Of a stretch of 64,000 nucleotides of DNA, positions 33,198 to 41,337 are shown in pieces (the stretch's first letter is position 1; the number at the start of each line of letters is the position of its first letter). The stretch comes from Burkholderia arboris (GTDB lineage Bacteria > Pseudomonadota > Gammaproteobacteria > Burkholderiales > Burkholderiaceae): the NCBI RefSeq assembly GCF_902499125.1, contig NZ_CABVPX010000005.1, positions 1 through 64,000 on the forward strand. The letters are read 5' to 3'. The position numbers and the translations under genes are program-made. The notes beneath the pieces were generated by a model, which did not search any database, had not been told where the DNA came from, and saw nothing but the letters and a program-made list of their open reading frames with translations.

Positions 33198-34244
33198 ATG
33201 GAAGCGATTTTTCAGGTCGTCGCGAACGGCTCGGACGTGACGAAGGTTATTCAGGATCGCGTGCTCGAGATCCGGGCGATGGACAAACCCGGTCTAGACG
33301 CAGACGAGTGCACGATCACACTCGACGATCGCGATGGCCGCATCGAGTTTCCGCCGAAGGGCGCGACGTTGAAGGTGTCGATCGGATGGGAGGGGCAGGG
33401 GCTGTCGATGCTCGGCGAGTACGCCGTCGACGAGGTCGGACTTCGCGGACCGCCGGCCAGCGTCGTGATCCGGGGGAAGCCCGCGAACATGCGCGCGACG
33501 TCGAAGACGCAACGATACGGGAGCTGGTCGAACGCGAAGCTGGCCGACATCGTCGGCGACGTTGCGCGTCGTAACAAGTGGTCGGCCGCGTGCGACGTCG
33601 ACGTCGTCGTGCCGCGCATCGACCAGTTCGGAGAGAGCGATCTGCACTTCATCACGCGCGTGGCTCGCCAGTACGGTGCGACGGCGACGGTCAAGGCCGG
33701 CAAGCTGATCGTCCTGCCGCGCGGCGGCGGCAAGAGCGCTAGCGGTAAGCCGCTGCCGATCGTCACGCTCTCGCCGGGCGACTTGCTCGACTACGACATC
33801 AATTTCCCGGACCGCGCGAGCTTTGCGGCCGTCCGCACGAAGGTGCACGACCGCAAGACGGGGAAGAAGATCGACCTGACGATCCCGAATCCGGATGCGC
33901 CGCCAGGTGCGTCCGCGGTGCATACCGAACGTCATGCGTTCGCCAGTCCGGAGGCGGCGAAGGCCGGTGCGACGTCGCGCATGGCGACGCTCAACCGGCA
34001 CACGTCGACGAGCCGGCTGACGATGCGCGGCCGGGCAGACCTGTCGGCGGAGAAGACGATCGCGCTGAAGGGGTTCAAGACCGGTGTAGACGGCGAGTTT
34101 CTGATCGAGTCGGTCGAACACACGTTTGCATCGCGCGGGTGGATCACGGTCGTGACTTTGAACGGAGGGAACAAGGGGAAAGCGAAGGTCGGGCACAAGA
34201 AGAAGTCGGGCAAGAAAATCAATCTGGTGGTGCCGGCGCCGTAG
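33198..34244 (+). CDS. Late control / tail hub protein gpD
   Basis: 348 residues. Characteristic parts are DKPGLDADECTITLDDRDGRIEF, SWSNAKLADIVGDVARRN and DLHFITRVARQYGATATVKAG, with a C-terminal ETFLIESVEHTF-like strand (GEFLIESVEHTF). It is the P2 D/T4 gp27-type hub that holds the spike. It is the last tail gene. Confidence 0.94.
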   Translation: MEAIFQVVANGSDVTKVIQDRVLEIRAMDKPGLDADECTITLDDRDGRIEFPPKGATLKVSIGWEGQGLSMLGEYAVDEVGLRGPPASVVIRGKPANMRATSKTQRYGSWSNAKLADIVGDVARRNKWSAACDVDVVVPRIDQFGESDLHFITRVARQYGATATVKAGKLIVLPRGGGKSASGKPLPIVTLSPGDLLDYDINFPDRASFAAVRTKVHDRKTGKKIDLTIPNPDAPPGASAVHTERHAFASPEAAKAGATSRMATLNRHTSTSRLTMRGRADLSAEKTIALKGFKTGVDGEFLIESVEHTFASRGWITVVTLNGGNKGKAKVGHKKKSGKKINLVVPAP

Positions 34245-34324
34245 TAACGCGTCACGCACTGTATTTGCAGGCCGCTCACGGGCAACCGGGGCGGCCTTTC
34301 TTTTTATCGGGCGAAGGGGAACCG

Positions 34325-34609
34325 ATGCAAGACCACGAAAAATTGATTCTGGAGTTGATCGGCATGGGTGGATTGATCGGGATCGCAAAGGTGTTGGTGG
34401 GCGGGGAGCAACTGACGTTTCGGCTCGTTGCGGGACGGGCCATGTTGGGGTCCGCCACGTCGATGGTGGCCGGCATCGCGCTGCTGCAGATCCCGGATCT
34501 GCCGCCGATTGCGCTGCTCGGTCTGGGGAGTGCGCTCGGCATTGTGGGGTCGCAGTACCTCGAAGTGCTGCTGCGTCGGAATGCGAAGCGTGTGTTTGGG
34601 GGGAAGTGA
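34325..34609 (+). CDS. Holin-like membrane protein
   Basis: 94 residues from ATG 34325, with GAAGGGGAA upstream. Two to three hydrophobic helices are seen: LIGMGGLIGIAKVLVGG, LGSATSMVAGIALLQI and IALLGLGSALGIVGSQYLEVL, with a basic end (RRNAKRVFGGK). Size, charge and position ahead of the endolysin fit an HP1/P2-type holin that opens the membrane at lysis. Confidence 0.75.
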   Translation: MQDHEKLILELIGMGGLIGIAKVLVGGEQLTFRLVAGRAMLGSATSMVAGIALLQIPDLPPIALLGLGSALGIVGSQYLEVLLRRNAKRVFGGK

Positions 34610-34611
34610 CG

Positions 34612-35106
34612 ATGGCTCGAATCAGTGTGTCCGCTGCGGGCGGTGTGAACCGGGTGGCGTTTCTCGATACCATCGCTGTAAGCGAGATCGGCTCGCCGCT
34701 GCTCGCGAAGTCGGACGACGGTTACAACGTGCTGGTCGGGGCGACGGCATCGCGGCCGTTGCTGTTTGCGAGCTACGCGGCGCATCCGAACGTGCTCAAC
34801 CGACAGATCCGCGTGCCGTCGACAGCGGCGGGCCGTTACCAGATCCTCACGCGCTGGTGGCGGATCTATCAGGCGCAGATGAAGCTGCCCGACTTCGGGC
34901 CGGTGTCACAGGACCGATACGCGCTTCAGCAGCTCCGTGAGCACGGTGCTTTGCCGTTGATCGATGCGGGGCGGTTTCGCGAGGCGGTCGCGAAGGTGTC
35001 GAACGTATGGGCCAGTCTGCCGGGGGCCGGCTACGGCCAGCATGAGAACGACATCGAGCATTTGCTGGCGGCGTATCGCGCGGCTGGCGGGGAGATGGTC
35101 GCATGA
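34612..35106 (+). CDS. Endolysin, lambda R-like transglycosylase (GH104)
   Basis: 164 residues from ATG 34612; a GTG at 34606 is possible. VNRVAFLDTIAVSEIG includes the catalytic Glu (S-E), then NVLVGATASRPLLFASYAAHP, STAAGRYQILTRWW and EHGALPLIDAG, all matching lambda gpR. It cleaves murein glycan strands. There is no signal peptide, so release needs the holin. It overlaps Rz by 4 bp. Confidence 0.93.
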   Translation: MARISVSAAGGVNRVAFLDTIAVSEIGSPLLAKSDDGYNVLVGATASRPLLFASYAAHPNVLNRQIRVPSTAAGRYQILTRWWRIYQAQMKLPDFGPVSQDRYALQQLREHGALPLIDAGRFREAVAKVSNVWASLPGAGYGQHENDIEHLLAAYRAAGGEMVA

Positions 35107-35597
35107 CATGGATCGCCCCGCGCATCTGGCTGCTCGTCGTCGCGGGCGTCATTACCGGCGCTGCCTGCGGCTATTTCAAGGGGCATGGCGATGCCGACCA
35201 GTCCGCGAAGGTAGCGGACCAGGCACGGCAGATCGATGACCTGACGAACGAGCGTAACGAGTTTCGCCGCCGGTTGGCGGCACAACAGGAGATCGCAACC
35301 GATGCTGCGAAAGAACGTGATCAGGCGGCCGCTGACGCTGCTGTTGCAGATGCTGCTGCTGACGGCCTGCGCAAACAGGTTGCCGCACTCGTCGCCGATG
35401 CCCGACGTGCCGGAGCTGCGGCCGGAGGCGCGGCAGCCGGTGGCGCCCTCGATCTGCTTGCCGACGTGTTCGGCCGGACTGACGAGGCTGCGGGAGAGCT
35501 GGCAAAGATCGCTGACGAGCGGGGTATTGCCGGGCGGCAGTGCGAGCGTAGTTACGACGCGTTGATCAGCGACGCGCAAATCAACTTGCCGCAGTAG
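35103..35597 (+). CDS. Inner-membrane spanin Rz
   Basis: 164 residues. An N-terminal anchor (IWLLVVAGVITGAACGYF, residues 8-25) is followed by a long Ala-rich coiled coil from 38 to 115. This is the i-spanin layout. The reading frame contains the Rz1 gene in another frame at 35302-35565, which confirms its identity. It spans the periplasm at the last step of lysis. Confidence 0.88.
   Translation: MTWIAPRIWLLVVAGVITGAACGYFKGHGDADQSAKVADQARQIDDLTNERNEFRRRLAAQQEIATDAAKERDQAAADAAVADAAADGLRKQVAALVADARRAGAAAGGAAAGGALDLLADVFGRTDEAAGELAKIADERGIAGRQCERSYDALISDAQINLPQ
35302..35565 (+). CDS. Outer-membrane lipoprotein spanin Rz1, nested in Rz
   Basis: 87 residues in the +1 frame inside Rz. The N-terminus MLRKNVIRRPLTLLLQMLLL ends at the lipobox LTAC (Cys at residue 23), followed by Pro-rich RLPHSSPMPDVPELRPEARQP. 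This is the o-spanin pattern: lipoprotein signal plus Pro-rich mature part. The fully nested arrangement is known from lambda Rz/Rz1. Confidence 0.85.
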   Translation: MLRKNVIRRPLTLLLQMLLLTACANRLPHSSPMPDVPELRPEARQPVAPSICLPTCSAGLTRLRESWQRSLTSGVLPGGSASVVTTR

Positions 35598-35634
35598 CGC
35601 GGCGATCGGGGCCGTGCGGTCTCGAAAGAAACAG

Positions 35635-35678
35635 GGCGACCGGAGGACGTGCAGCAACACGTCTCCCGGTCGCCTTTC
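35635..35678 (+). terminator. Terminator of the late operon
   Basis: Long stem: GGCGACCGG paired with CCGGTCGCC, inner part GGACGTG / CACGTCT, loop CAGCAA, then TTT. It marks the end of the lysis genes. Confidence 0.8.
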
Positions 35679-35766
35679 CACTGTCTGAGCCAGTGAATTA
35701 GCCAAGGCCCTGCATACCTACGTAGGCGGGCCGGATTCTACACTAAGTTTAAAAACGGCTTTCACA

Positions 35767-36558
35767 ATGGCAAATCCGATTATTCCGTGGATCGGCGGCA
35801 AGCGCCGCCTTGCAGACCATCTGATCCCGCGCTTTCCTGCGCACGAGTGCTACGTCGAAGTGTTCGCTGGCGGGGCCGCACTGTATTTCCTTCGGCCGCC
35901 GGCGAAGGTTGAAGTAGTCAACGACGTCAACGGCGAGCTGATCAACCTGTACCGCGTGGTGCAGCATCACCTCGAGGAATTTGTGCGGCAGTTCAAGTGG
36001 GCGCTCACCAGTCGCCAGGTGTTCGAATGGCTTAAGCAGACCACACCGGAAACGCTCACCGATATTCAGCGTGCGGCGCGCTTCTATTACCTGCAGAGAA
36101 ACTGCTTCGGCGGAAAGATCGAAGGGCAAACATTCGGTACGGCGACGACAACCCCGCCGGGCCTGAACCTGCTGCGGATCGAGGAGGAACTGTCAGCTGC
36201 TCACTTGCGGCTTGCGAATGCGTTCATCGAGCGCCTGGATTGGGCGGCCTGTATTGATCGATATGACCGGCCGCACACGTTGTTCTACCTCGATCCGCCG
36301 TATTACGAAACTGAAGGCTATGGTGTACCGTTCTCATTCGCGGAATACGAGAAAATGGCCGAGCGGTTGCGCTCTCTCAAGGGACGAGCGATCGTAAGCC
36401 TGAATGACCATCCGGACATTCGGCGTGTTTTCGATGGGTTCCACTTCGAGACCGTGCCGATTCAGTACACCGTGGGTGGAGGTGGCAGGGCAACTGAACG
36501 AAACGAGCTGATCATCTTCAGTTGGGACGACGCAGCACAGCCCGTGGGGCTGTTCTAA
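35767..36558 (+). CDS. D12-class DNA adenine methyltransferase
   Basis: 263 residues. N-terminal IPWIGGKRRLADHLIPRFP is the SAM-binding FxGxG-type motif of the Dam/D12 family, and FYLDPPYYE at about 178 is the catalytic DPPY motif; VEVFAGGAALYF is another family motif. A methylase without a partner endonuclease suggests protection against host restriction or a role in packaging or regulation. The target cannot be read; GATC is possible. It has its own leader after the late terminator. Confidence 0.92.
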   Translation: MANPIIPWIGGKRRLADHLIPRFPAHECYVEVFAGGAALYFLRPPAKVEVVNDVNGELINLYRVVQHHLEEFVRQFKWALTSRQVFEWLKQTTPETLTDIQRAARFYYLQRNCFGGKIEGQTFGTATTTPPGLNLLRIEEELSAAHLRLANAFIERLDWAACIDRYDRPHTLFYLDPPYYETEGYGVPFSFAEYEKMAERLRSLKGRAIVSLNDHPDIRRVFDGFHFETVPIQYTVGGGGRATERNELIIFSWDDAAQPVGLF

Positions 36559-36871
36559 CCGTGGATGCCGGCGCGAACTTCCGTGCCGGTATCTCACGTA
36601 TCGGTCAGCAGGTGCTGGCGGGGGGGCTTGATTGGCGGCGCAGACCCACCGCTCGGGCTACATCTTCGCTCGGAAGCGAGTTTTTCGTGTGATCTAATAG
36701 TTCCGGCTCGGCGGACGATTAGTAGTGGTTTGTCGACCTTTCACGTTCGATTGACCCTAACGGCCCCAGTTTTCGGTTAGTTGGTGCTGCACATTGCCAA
36801 TGTGCCGGGCCGATTTAGTATGCGAAAACCACGTCTGGCTAGGGCGTGCACAATTAGAAGCGAGGAGATCA
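36559..36871. other. Intergenic region with perfect palindrome upstream of the cyclase
   Basis: The 313-bp gap holds the perfect palindrome GCACATTGCCAATGTGC (36789-36805), 66 bp before the diguanylate cyclase start, a likely operator. No other gene or clear promoter box was seen. Confidence 0.6.
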
Positions 36872-38350
36872 ATGCAACCCCGGACGGCAGCGCCTTATTT
36901 CATTGTGGCGGTCGGTATCGTGATCGCGTGCTCGCTAATGGGCCTGTGCGTGCTGCAGCTGTTCCAAAGTCGTCACGATGCACTAGAGCGAGCCAGCGAA
37001 ACCTCGCGCAATCTCGGCCTGATGGCCGAGCGCGACATTGAGCGCAACTTCGAACTCTACGACCTGTCCTTACAGGCGTTGATTCAAGGTTTGCAACGGC
37101 CTGACGTGATGGCAGCGGCGCCCGCACTGCGGCGGGGCGTGCTGTTTGACAATGCAATGATGGCGCAATTTATCGGCTCGCAGCTGGTGCTCGATGCCGA
37201 CGGAAATATCGTTCTGGATTCGGCCAGCGACGTGCCGCGTAAGGGTAATTTCGCCGATCGCAAATACTTTACCGTCCACCGCGACAATCCAAACGTGGGG
37301 CTCTATGTCAGCGATCCATTTGTGTCGCGCCTGCGCGCCGGCATGCTCAGCATTGCGCTGTCGCGGCGCATATCGAATTCGGATGGCTCGTTTGCCGGTG
37401 TCGCGCTGATCGCGATCAACCTCGAGTATTTCCATAAGCTGTTCGCGGGCCTGTCATTGGGACAGCATGGCTCGATCTCGCTGATTGGCAAGGACGGCAT
37501 CATGGTCATGCGGCAGCCGTACGATGTCCGTACCATCGGGCGCGACATCAGCAAAGCCGCGACTTTTCGGCGCTTTCGGAGCGCCCTTGAGGGATCGTTC
37601 TCGGAGACGGCGTCGATCGACGGCGTGCGCCGCCTCTACTACTTCAAGAATTTGCCGAATCTGCCACTGATTATCATGGTCGCAGAGGCTGAGCAGGACA
37701 TTTATGCAGCGTGGCGACGCCGTGCCGAGACGATCGGTCTGCTAGTGGCGATATTCGGTGCTGCCTTCATTGCGCTATCAGTGTTTCTTAGCGCGCAATT
37801 TCGGCGTCGGATGCGCGCGGAATCCGAGCTTGAATTGCTGGCACGCACCGACGGGCTCACCGGCCTTAACAATCGCCGCAGCTTTGGGGAAGTTCTGGAC
37901 CGGGAATGGCGTCGTGCACGGCGAGCCAGTTCTGTTTTCTCATTGCTGTTTGTCGATGTCGATCGCTTCAAAGCCTACAACGATACCTACGGTCACCAGG
38001 CAGGGGACGACGCACTGGCTGCAGTCGCGCGCTGCATCGGCGAGAACATCCGTCAACCGATCGATACGGCGGCTCGTTACGGCGGAGAGGAGTTCGTCGT
38101 GCTGCTTCCTGACACGTCGCAGACGGGGGCAGCTCAGACTGCCGAACGAATACGCGCGGCGATCAGCGAACTAGCGCTTGAGCATACCGGAAGCGAATAC
38201 GGGCGAGTGACTGCCAGTATCGGCTTGGCGAGCTGGACGCCGGATCAGGACGGTGAGCCCGATACGGTAATCAAGGCGGCCGACGAGGCGTTGTACTACG
38301 CGAAGGCAACCGGCCGAAACAAGGTTACCTCCTTTCAGGCCACTGTTTGA
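36872..38350 (+). CDS. Membrane-bound diguanylate cyclase (CACHE-GGDEF)
   Basis: 492 residues from ATG 36872, preceded by GAGGAG; an in-frame ATG 26 codons earlier is less likely. A first membrane span (FIVAVGIVIACSLMGLCVLQLF), a periplasmic dCACHE-like domain (DRKYFTVHRDNPNVGLYVSDPF), a second span (GLLVAIFGAAFIALSVFLSAQF, about 290-311) and a GGDEF domain with ARTDGLTGLNNRRSF and RYGGEEF (about 404-408). The active-site residues are complete, so it should make c-di-GMP. The inhibitory site before the motif reads RQPID, not R-x-x-D. Such an enzyme inside a prophage is unusual. Confidence 0.93.
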   Translation: MQPRTAAPYFIVAVGIVIACSLMGLCVLQLFQSRHDALERASETSRNLGLMAERDIERNFELYDLSLQALIQGLQRPDVMAAAPALRRGVLFDNAMMAQFIGSQLVLDADGNIVLDSASDVPRKGNFADRKYFTVHRDNPNVGLYVSDPFVSRLRAGMLSIALSRRISNSDGSFAGVALIAINLEYFHKLFAGLSLGQHGSISLIGKDGIMVMRQPYDVRTIGRDISKAATFRRFRSALEGSFSETASIDGVRRLYYFKNLPNLPLIIMVAEAEQDIYAAWRRRAETIGLLVAIFGAAFIALSVFLSAQFRRRMRAESELELLARTDGLTGLNNRRSFGEVLDREWRRARRASSVFSLLFVDVDRFKAYNDTYGHQAGDDALAAVARCIGENIRQPIDTAARYGGEEFVVLLPDTSQTGAAQTAERIRAAISELALEHTGSEYGRVTASIGLASWTPDQDGEPDTVIKAADEALYYAKATGRNKVTSFQATV

Positions 38351-38375
38351 CTGTGACAGGAGTCGTTGGGGCGGG

Positions 38376-38388
38376 AAAAGTTGCTTTG
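38376..38388. repeat. 13-bp palindrome, copy 13 (AAAAGTTGCTTTG)
   Basis: Same sequence as copy 2, 26 bp after the cyclase stop codon. Confidence 0.6.
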
Positions 38389-38614
38389 GCTGGGCAAGTT
38401 CAAAGTGGCTCTGATGCACCGGTGCGAGGTTTACCGTCAGACGGTAGTCGTTGAATGGTGGACATCTCGACTGGCTGGAAGAGGGCTATGTCGACGGTCG
38501 GAGCAGAATCCGTGAGTGCTGGAACAATTTCCCGAGGGCTGCGGCTCAAGTTTGTTGCGATGTAACCGATAACCCATTTGGACCCGCCTCGTGCCAGAGG
38601 TGTCCGTTTCTCTT

Positions 38615-38650
38615 CCCCGTCCTCAGTATTCCCCCGAGGGCGGGGCTTTT
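38615..38650 (+). terminator. Terminator downstream of the cyclase gene
   Basis: CCCCGTCCTC pairs with GAGGGCGGGG (one G-U) and is followed by CTTTTT. Confidence 0.75.
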
Positions 38651-38746
38651 TGCACACGGGGGGCGTCCGTCACAGCAACTCTGCTGATGCCCCGTGATGG
38701 ATCGACTATATTCAAAATGCCTCGGGGATGGACATCAGGTGGGCAT

Positions 38747-38959
38747 ATGAAATTCGCAAACAATGACAACGCAGGGCCTCTCTGGGGCGTCATCGCCGGC
38801 CTAATTCTGGCGGTGGTCGGACTCAGCATGGGCTTCTTTCCCAAGCTCTTACACAGCGCCGGTGTGCTGAATGACTTTGTCGCTTCCGGCGTAGCGATGA
38901 TGGGAATTTTCCTTGTTGTTTACGCGATTCACGAATTGCGGCGTCAACGCCCGCGGTGA
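38747..38959 (+). CDS. Small two-span membrane protein
   Basis: 70 residues from ATG 38747. Spans at WGVIAGLILAVVGLSMGFF (13-31) and VASGVAMMGIFLVVYAIHEL (45-64), with a basic end. No family recognised. It converges with the next gene and overlaps its end by 16 bp. As cargo next to attR, it may act in the lysogen. Confidence 0.5.
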   Translation: MKFANNDNAGPLWGVIAGLILAVVGLSMGFFPKLLHSAGVLNDFVASGVAMMGIFLVVYAIHELRRQRPR

Positions 38960-39225
38960 GTGTTGACGCTGGCATCAACGAGGAGGTCGTCCACGATTAT
39001 TTCGCCTGCCGCGCGGCCAGCATGCAATGCATCGAGGCAGTCGGAAAACAGCTTGCCATGATCGCCGGCTAAGCGAATCGGTGCAAGAAGTAGCGACGGC
39101 ACGTTGGCTGAACGGATGTGGACGATGGCAACGAAGCCACGTGAGATCTCGTCAGTCGACGCATCGATCTTGTGTTCGCAGCGAACGTCGATCGCATATC
39201 CACGATAGGTGTACGCGCTGGTCAT
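38944..39225 (-). CDS. Hypothetical protein
   Basis: 93 residues from ATG 39225. MTSAYTYRGYAIDVRCEHKI, then GFVAIVHIRSANVPSLLLAPIRLAGDHG and LDALHAGRAAGEIIVDDLLV, reads as a compact alpha/beta protein of a kind common in Burkholderia genomes (YRGYxIDVRxE opening). The function is unknown. Confidence 0.6.
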   Translation of the reverse strand: MTSAYTYRGYAIDVRCEHKIDASTDEISRGFVAIVHIRSANVPSLLLAPIRLAGDHGKLFSDCLDALHAGRAAGEIIVDDLLVDASVNTHRGR

Positions 39226-39312
39226 ATTGAGCCTCACTGCGGGTTGGGCGACGCTCGACATCATGCACGCGAAAGTATAGGACGTGCGGTCGAATTGCGA
39301 CATGAATCTAGG

Positions 39313-39714
39313 CTACGTACGCCAGTCGCTACTGTAGGCCAACTCAATGATTTTCTTCGTAGGAATGCTCGCCCGCAATCTGGCGATTGCGTCATGACGG
39401 AAGAATTTGCAGCGTGCAATTTCGTTACTTGCTTGCGGCTTCAGGTCGGCTCCAAGCTCTCCCACAAACACGTGATGCAACTTCGAGAGGCCGCCGAAGT
39501 GCATCGCGTAGGTGAGGTCTAAGTCAACCAGCCCTGTCTCTTCCCAAAGCTCCCGGCACGCCGCATCCAGTGGGGTTTCGCCAGCCTTAATTGTGCCGCC
39601 GGGTAACGCCCATCGCGATGCAGCGCGGGCGACCAGCAGAACTCGTTCACCCCGGAAGCACACAATCGTTGCGCGTTCTTTGACGGAGACAACTTCGCTT
39701 TCTTGGCTGCTCAT
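39313..39714 (-). CDS. NUDIX hydrolase
   Basis: 133 residues from ATG 39714. The Nudix box is complete: GGTIKAGETPLDAACRELWEETGL, i.e. G-x5-E-x7-R-E-x-x-E-E-x-G (residues about 39-61). Such enzymes cleave nucleoside diphosphates linked to another group; the substrate cannot be told. It is a cargo gene. The start is separated by about 200 bp from the next rightward gene, so it has its own promoter. Confidence 0.9.
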   Translation of the reverse strand: MSSQESEVVSVKERATIVCFRGERVLLVARAASRWALPGGTIKAGETPLDAACRELWEETGLVDLDLTYAMHFGGLSKLHHVFVGELGADLKPQASNEIARCKFFRHDAIARLRASIPTKKIIELAYSSDWRT

Positions 39715-39914
39715 AAAAACTGACACTCGAACATTTTTTAGTATTTGTTGGCCGTGAGCGAGGTGCGGGGATAGATCCGTGCGACGGATGACGGTAACCT
39801 GTCACCGCAAGCGTGGCAAGCGCTGTATGAAACAGTAATCTAACAGCTCAGCTGAACCAGTAGTGTTGCCGATGAGTCCCGACAGCATCAAGAAGAAATA
39901 AAAAGGGGGAGCGC

Positions 39915-40154
39915 ATGGATGATCGTTTTGTCAGTATTGAACAAGAGCTGGCACATGTAAAAAATGCCGTTGATACTCTCTGTGAGAAGCGCCAAGAGTT
40001 TCCACTCGGTACGGTCATCGGCGATCCCGCGTATTGGCGCGCGAGACTTCAGGCGATTCGCAGTTCGGCAGAGCGTTACAACTACCTGAAGCTCAGGGAT
40101 CGTGCTGATGAATTGCTCGACAAGGTCTCGAAGCTGCAGTATTGGGTTCCTTGA
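39915..40154 (+). CDS. Hypothetical small helical protein
   Basis: 79 residues with AAAGGGGGA upstream. MDDRFVSIEQELAHVKNAVDTLCEKRQEF and RLQAIRSSAERYNYLKLRDRADELLDKVSKLQ predict two coiled helices. No family recognised. Confidence 0.6.
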   Translation: MDDRFVSIEQELAHVKNAVDTLCEKRQEFPLGTVIGDPAYWRARLQAIRSSAERYNYLKLRDRADELLDKVSKLQYWVP

Positions 40155-40291
40155 CCCAATGGCGCAAGCGCTAGATCTGGCTAACGTCACGTAGGTGTGC
40201 GCCATGTTGGTTGCCCGGCAAAGTTCGATCACCCCGGCTCGGATACCGGCGATGACGAGATGTGAAGCGGACGGGCGCGCCCTAGGTGCGG

Positions 40292-40321
40292 TTGACATAT
40301 AACTAGACCGGTCCCTATTAT
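40292..40321 (+). promoter_or_regulatory. Strong sigma70-type promoter
   Basis: TTGACA (40292-40297), 18-bp spacer, TATTAT (40316-40321), 53 bp before the lipoprotein start. Both boxes nearly match consensus, rare in this G+C-rich genome, so expression in the lysogen is expected. Confidence 0.75.
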
Positions 40322-40374
40322 CTTCCGCGCCCGGACCGGGCAAATATTTCGTGATATTCCTGAAGGGAGCTTTC

Positions 40375-41115
40375 ATGTCGCGCCAAATTCGGATGACGTT
40401 TCGAACGATGGGGATCGCTATGTCCGTCGTAGGTGCCCTTGCAGGATGTGTTGTGGGACCGACAAATTCCTCATACCCGCAACCACAGCTTGTTGCCGCT
40501 CAGAAAGACGCGAATGCCCGCTACACACAAACGCTGACGTCGTTCATCGCTTTTGCTTCGAATGCCAAATCCGATAGCCGTGCTCGAATACTGGAGGCTT
40601 ATCAGGGCGTGCTGTATCAATACTCGCTGGCTGCCGTAAGTTATGTGCAACTGGTGTATCCCTCGATGCAGGCCCTCCCGCCCGCGCTGCAGCCGCTTCC
40701 CGCGCCGGCAGGAACGCCGACGATCGCCGACGTCGATCGCGACTACGAGCACATGCTCGGGATGAAGGTGGCGATGTGGGATATCGGTACGGCGGCGCTT
40801 TGGGGGAAGACCTCGAAGATGTCGATCCCCCGATACCGGGGTGCCATTTCGCCGTCCATGCCGGTTACGCCGCCGTTGCCGCCCTTCCAAGACGCTCGCG
40901 ACCCCAAGTATGCACGGCTGGTTGCCATGACGAAGCAGGTGGAGGATGCGCAGACCGCTGAGTTTGAGCAAAAGCGACAGGCAGATTCTAGGGAGATTGC
41001 TAGGGCCATCAATGCGCCGAAGGGATCGTCATACTCGGCGCCGCAACAGCAGCAAGGGGTGCAGCGTTGGTGTACGCAGTCAGGTGGCGGTGTCATTGGC
41101 CGGGTGCCGTGCTGA
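40375..41115 (+). CDS. Putative lipoprotein
   Basis: 246 residues from ATG 40375, after GAAGGGAG. The signal sequence (MGIAMSVVGALAG) ends in lipobox LAGC (Cys at residue 25). The mature part has helical segments (YARLVAMTKQVEDAQTAEFEQKRQADSREIARAI) and a Pro-rich stretch (MPVTPPLPPF). No family recognised. The strong promoter and surface location make it a candidate for lysogenic conversion or superinfection exclusion. Confidence 0.75.
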   Translation: MSRQIRMTFRTMGIAMSVVGALAGCVVGPTNSSYPQPQLVAAQKDANARYTQTLTSFIAFASNAKSDSRARILEAYQGVLYQYSLAAVSYVQLVYPSMQALPPALQPLPAPAGTPTIADVDRDYEHMLGMKVAMWDIGTAALWGKTSKMSIPRYRGAISPSMPVTPPLPPFQDARDPKYARLVAMTKQVEDAQTAEFEQKRQADSREIARAINAPKGSSYSAPQQQQGVQRWCTQSGGGVIGRVPC

Positions 41116-41337
41116 GTGTATCGCTGATTTTTGAATGACCACGTACCATATACATCTGGGGCCGGTGTTCTGTTCGGCTTGGGTGCGATGCGAAAAACAC
41201 GAAGCTGAGTGTTCTCAAAGACGTTAGAACAGGTGCATTTCGTCACGCAACTACATACTTGCCGGCGCTGGTCTTATTTAAGCACCTCACGTAGCGGCCC
41301 CACATGCTAGGGCATGTCAGGCGGCGAATTAAGTGAG

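Larger units (their letters stand above)
38351..38746. other. Intergenic region after the cyclase
   Basis: 396 bp without a supported gene. It contains palindrome copy 13 and a terminator at 38615-38650. Several short frames exist but none has a convincing ribosome site. Confidence 0.5.
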
